Below, one piece after another: positions 62,753 to 64,000 of a stretch of DNA of 64,000 bases (its first letter is position 1; every line of letters begins with the position of its first letter). The stretch is from Kribbella sp. CA-293567 (GTDB lineage: Bacteria; Actinomycetota; Actinomycetes; Propionibacteriales; Kribbellaceae): positions 992,001 to 1,056,000 of the forward strand of contig NZ_CP114065.1 in the NCBI RefSeq assembly GCF_027627575.1, given 5' to 3'. The notes under the pieces were generated by a model. That model saw only the letters and a program-made list of their open reading frames with translations, did no database searches and was not told the origin of the DNA. Both the position numbers and the translations under genes were made by a program.

Positions 62753-64000
62753 CGCCGACATCATCCCGATCGGATCGGGAGGCCGCCCGGGCCGCGGTAG
62801 CGGACGCCGTACGACGCCGTCAGCCGCCGCCCGCGCTCTCGCGGGTCCCGAGGCAGCCAAGGAAAGAGCGGAACGCACCGAGCGCGCACGCGCGGCGCAA
62901 GCCCGCGCTGCCGAGACCGATCGCTCGTCCGCCGCCGATCAGAACGGCGCCGCAGCAGGTGAGGGCGGCGCCGCCCGCAAGGGACGAGCAGGCAAGACCC
63001 GCGTGGCCGCCGTCGACCAGCCGGCCCGGTCAAGCGAAGCCGCCTCCAACTCACCGCTGAGCGATGTCTCGGCACCGGCGACCGACGCCTCCGCTGGACC
63101 GGTCTCAGCGGGACGAGCGTCCGCGCGACCAGTCTCCGCAGGACCGGCGTCGGCGGGACGAGCGTCCGCGGGACCGGTCTCCGCAGGACCGGCGTCGGCG
63201 GGACGAGCGTCCGCGGGACCGGTCTCCGCAGGACCGGCGTCGGCGGGAACGGCCGGCCCTACCTTTGACGGCCCGAGCGGCGTCGAGGTCGGCGACAACG
63301 CGGCGCTGCGGGACTTCGCGGCGTTCGAGAAGCTGGTGCGGGAGACCTTGGGAGTCGACGGCGAGCGGAAGGTGGCCGAGTTCCTGGCGTTCCTGCGCCG
63401 GCGGTTGACCGGGGAGTACGAGGTCGACGAGTTCGGCTACGACTCCGACCTGACCGACCAGGTGCTGCTGACCGGGTTGCGGCCGCTGGCGGAGAAGTGG
63501 TTCCGGGCCGAGGTGCGCGGGATCGAGAACATCCCCGACACCGGCAGTGCGCTGATCGTCGCGAACCACTCCGGCACGATGCCGATCGACGGACTGATCA
63601 CCCAGCTGGTCATCGCCGACCACACCAACCGGCCGCTGCGCACGCTCGCGGCCGACCTGGTGTTCAAGACGCCGTTCGTCGGCGAACTGGCCCGCAAGGG
63701 TGGCGCGACGCTGGCGAGCAACGACGACGCCGAGCGGCTGCTGCGGCAGGGCAACCTGGTCGGCGTCTGGCCGGAGGGCTTCAAGGGGCTCGGCAAGCCG
63801 TTCAGCGAGCGGTACAAGCTCCAGCGGTTCGGTCGTGGCGGCTTCGTCAGCGCCGCCATGCGGACCGGCGTACCGATCGTGCCGTGTTCGATCGTCGGCG
63901 CCGAGGAGATCTACCCGCTGGTCGGCAACCTGGCCTCACTGGCCCGGCTGGTCGGCGTCCCGTACATCCCGGTCACCCCGTTCTTCCCGCTGCTCGGTCC
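62745..64000 (+). CDS. lysophospholipid acyltransferase family protein (Rv0502-like), partial
   Basis: Runs off the right edge; 418 codons are visible. The first 190 residues are a low-complexity Ala/Gly/Arg/Ser segment with a 15-residue tandem repeat (GPVSAGPASAGRASA). The PlsC-type domain starts near 190: VANHSGTMPIDGLI (catalytic His/Asp), WPEGFKGLGKPFSERYKLQRFGRGGFVSAAMRTGVPIVP. It acylates lysophospholipid or a related lipid at the membrane. GTG 62745 is coupled to the epimerase gene. Confidence 0.85.
   Translation, partial: MADADIIPIGSGGRPGRGSGRRTTPSAAARALAGPEAAKERAERTERARAAQARAAETDRSSAADQNGAAAGEGGAARKGRAGKTRVAAVDQPARSSEAASNSPLSDVSAPATDASAGPVSAGRASARPVSAGPASAGRASAGPVSAGPASAGRASAGPVSAGPASAGTAGPTFDGPSGVEVGDNAALRDFAAFEKLVRETLGVDGERKVAEFLAFLRRRLTGEYEVDEFGYDSDLTDQVLLTGLRPLAEKWFRAEVRGIENIPDTGSALIVANHSGTMPIDGLITQLVIADHTNRPLRTLAADLVFKTPFVGELARKGGATLASNDDAERLLRQGNLVGVWPEGFKGLGKPFSERYKLQRFGRGGFVSAAMRTGVPIVPCSIVGAEEIYPLVGNLASLARLVGVPYIPVTPFFPLLG
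63096..63248 (+). repeat. 45-bp tandem repeat in the acyltransferase linker
   Basis: A 45-bp unit starting GGACCGGTCTCCGCAGGACC repeats at 63171 and 63216, with a near copy at 63126 (two mismatches) and a 30-bp partial copy at 63096. It encodes the 15-residue GPVSAGPASAGRASA array and is open in several frames on both strands. Confidence 0.85.

Noticed and set aside
62939..63298. Minus-strand Ala/Glu/Pro-rich frame across the 45-bp repeat
   Set aside because: The repeat unit is open in several frames. Only the plus-strand frame continues into the PlsC domain.

Overview
The window is 64 kb of very GC-rich, densely packed chromosome from a filament-forming or polar-growing actinobacterium, most likely Kribbella or a close relative in the Propionibacteriales. 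This rests on Lsr2, a Scy/FilP-like coiled-coil pair, the small ribosomal protein bS22, F420/PPOX-type and LLM-type oxidoreductases, frequent GTG starts and many 4-nt stop/start overlaps. I saw no tRNA, rRNA, CRISPR array, prophage or insertion sequence. Apart from the two genes cut by the window ends, the genes look intact.

1-7.9 kb: MidA-like methyltransferase fragment, 2H phosphoesterase, then a cofactor operon (DUF2520 protein, panC, nadB, nadC, coaX) for pantothenate/CoA and NAD. 8-11.4 kb: HTH repressor divergent from an MFS exporter, then lysS. 11.4-15 kb: lsr2 and clpC, the latter with a ClgR-type operator. 15-16.7 kb: ECF sigma factor with its CU044_5270-family partner. 16.7-17.4 kb: gene-poor stretch. 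17.4-20.8 kb: Scy-like and FilP-like proteins. 21-27.5 kb: a DNA-repair and signalling neighbourhood (mutY, disA, radA) with a fabH-type gene and a DHFR-like reductase.

27.6-32.7 kb: an odd, translationally coupled ABC operon. It encodes an eroded ATPase-like protein, a Tat lipoprotein solute-binding protein, a MalF-MalG-type fused permease and a membrane-anchored TPR protein, and it ends in a purine-rich repeat tract. 32.7-42.1 kb: accessory enzymes (methyltransferase, GNATs, SDR with TetR, MFS, GH20 hexosaminidase, WS/DGAT, peptidase S51, VOC protein).

42.1-64 kb: a block that, as I recall, resembles mycobacterial Rv0495c-Rv0502 and Streptomyces SCO3328-SCO3346. It holds a Cys-rich protein, ppx, sugar isomerase, HD protein, proline dehydrogenase, proC, trpS with a leader-peptide attenuator, an AcuC-like deacetylase, an HTH protein, bS22, an epimerase and an acyltransferase. 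Interleaved with it are an S15 peptidase, an ABC-2 transporter, a second sliding clamp, a crcB pair and a tandem GNAT.

The strongest points for follow-up are the trpS attenuator, the ABC operon with a dead ATPase, CoaX lacking its first catalytic Asp, an SDR lacking its catalytic Lys, the non-oriC DnaN paralogue and a 26-bp perfect inverted repeat at 54.4 kb. Family assignments come from motif recognition; no database search was possible.
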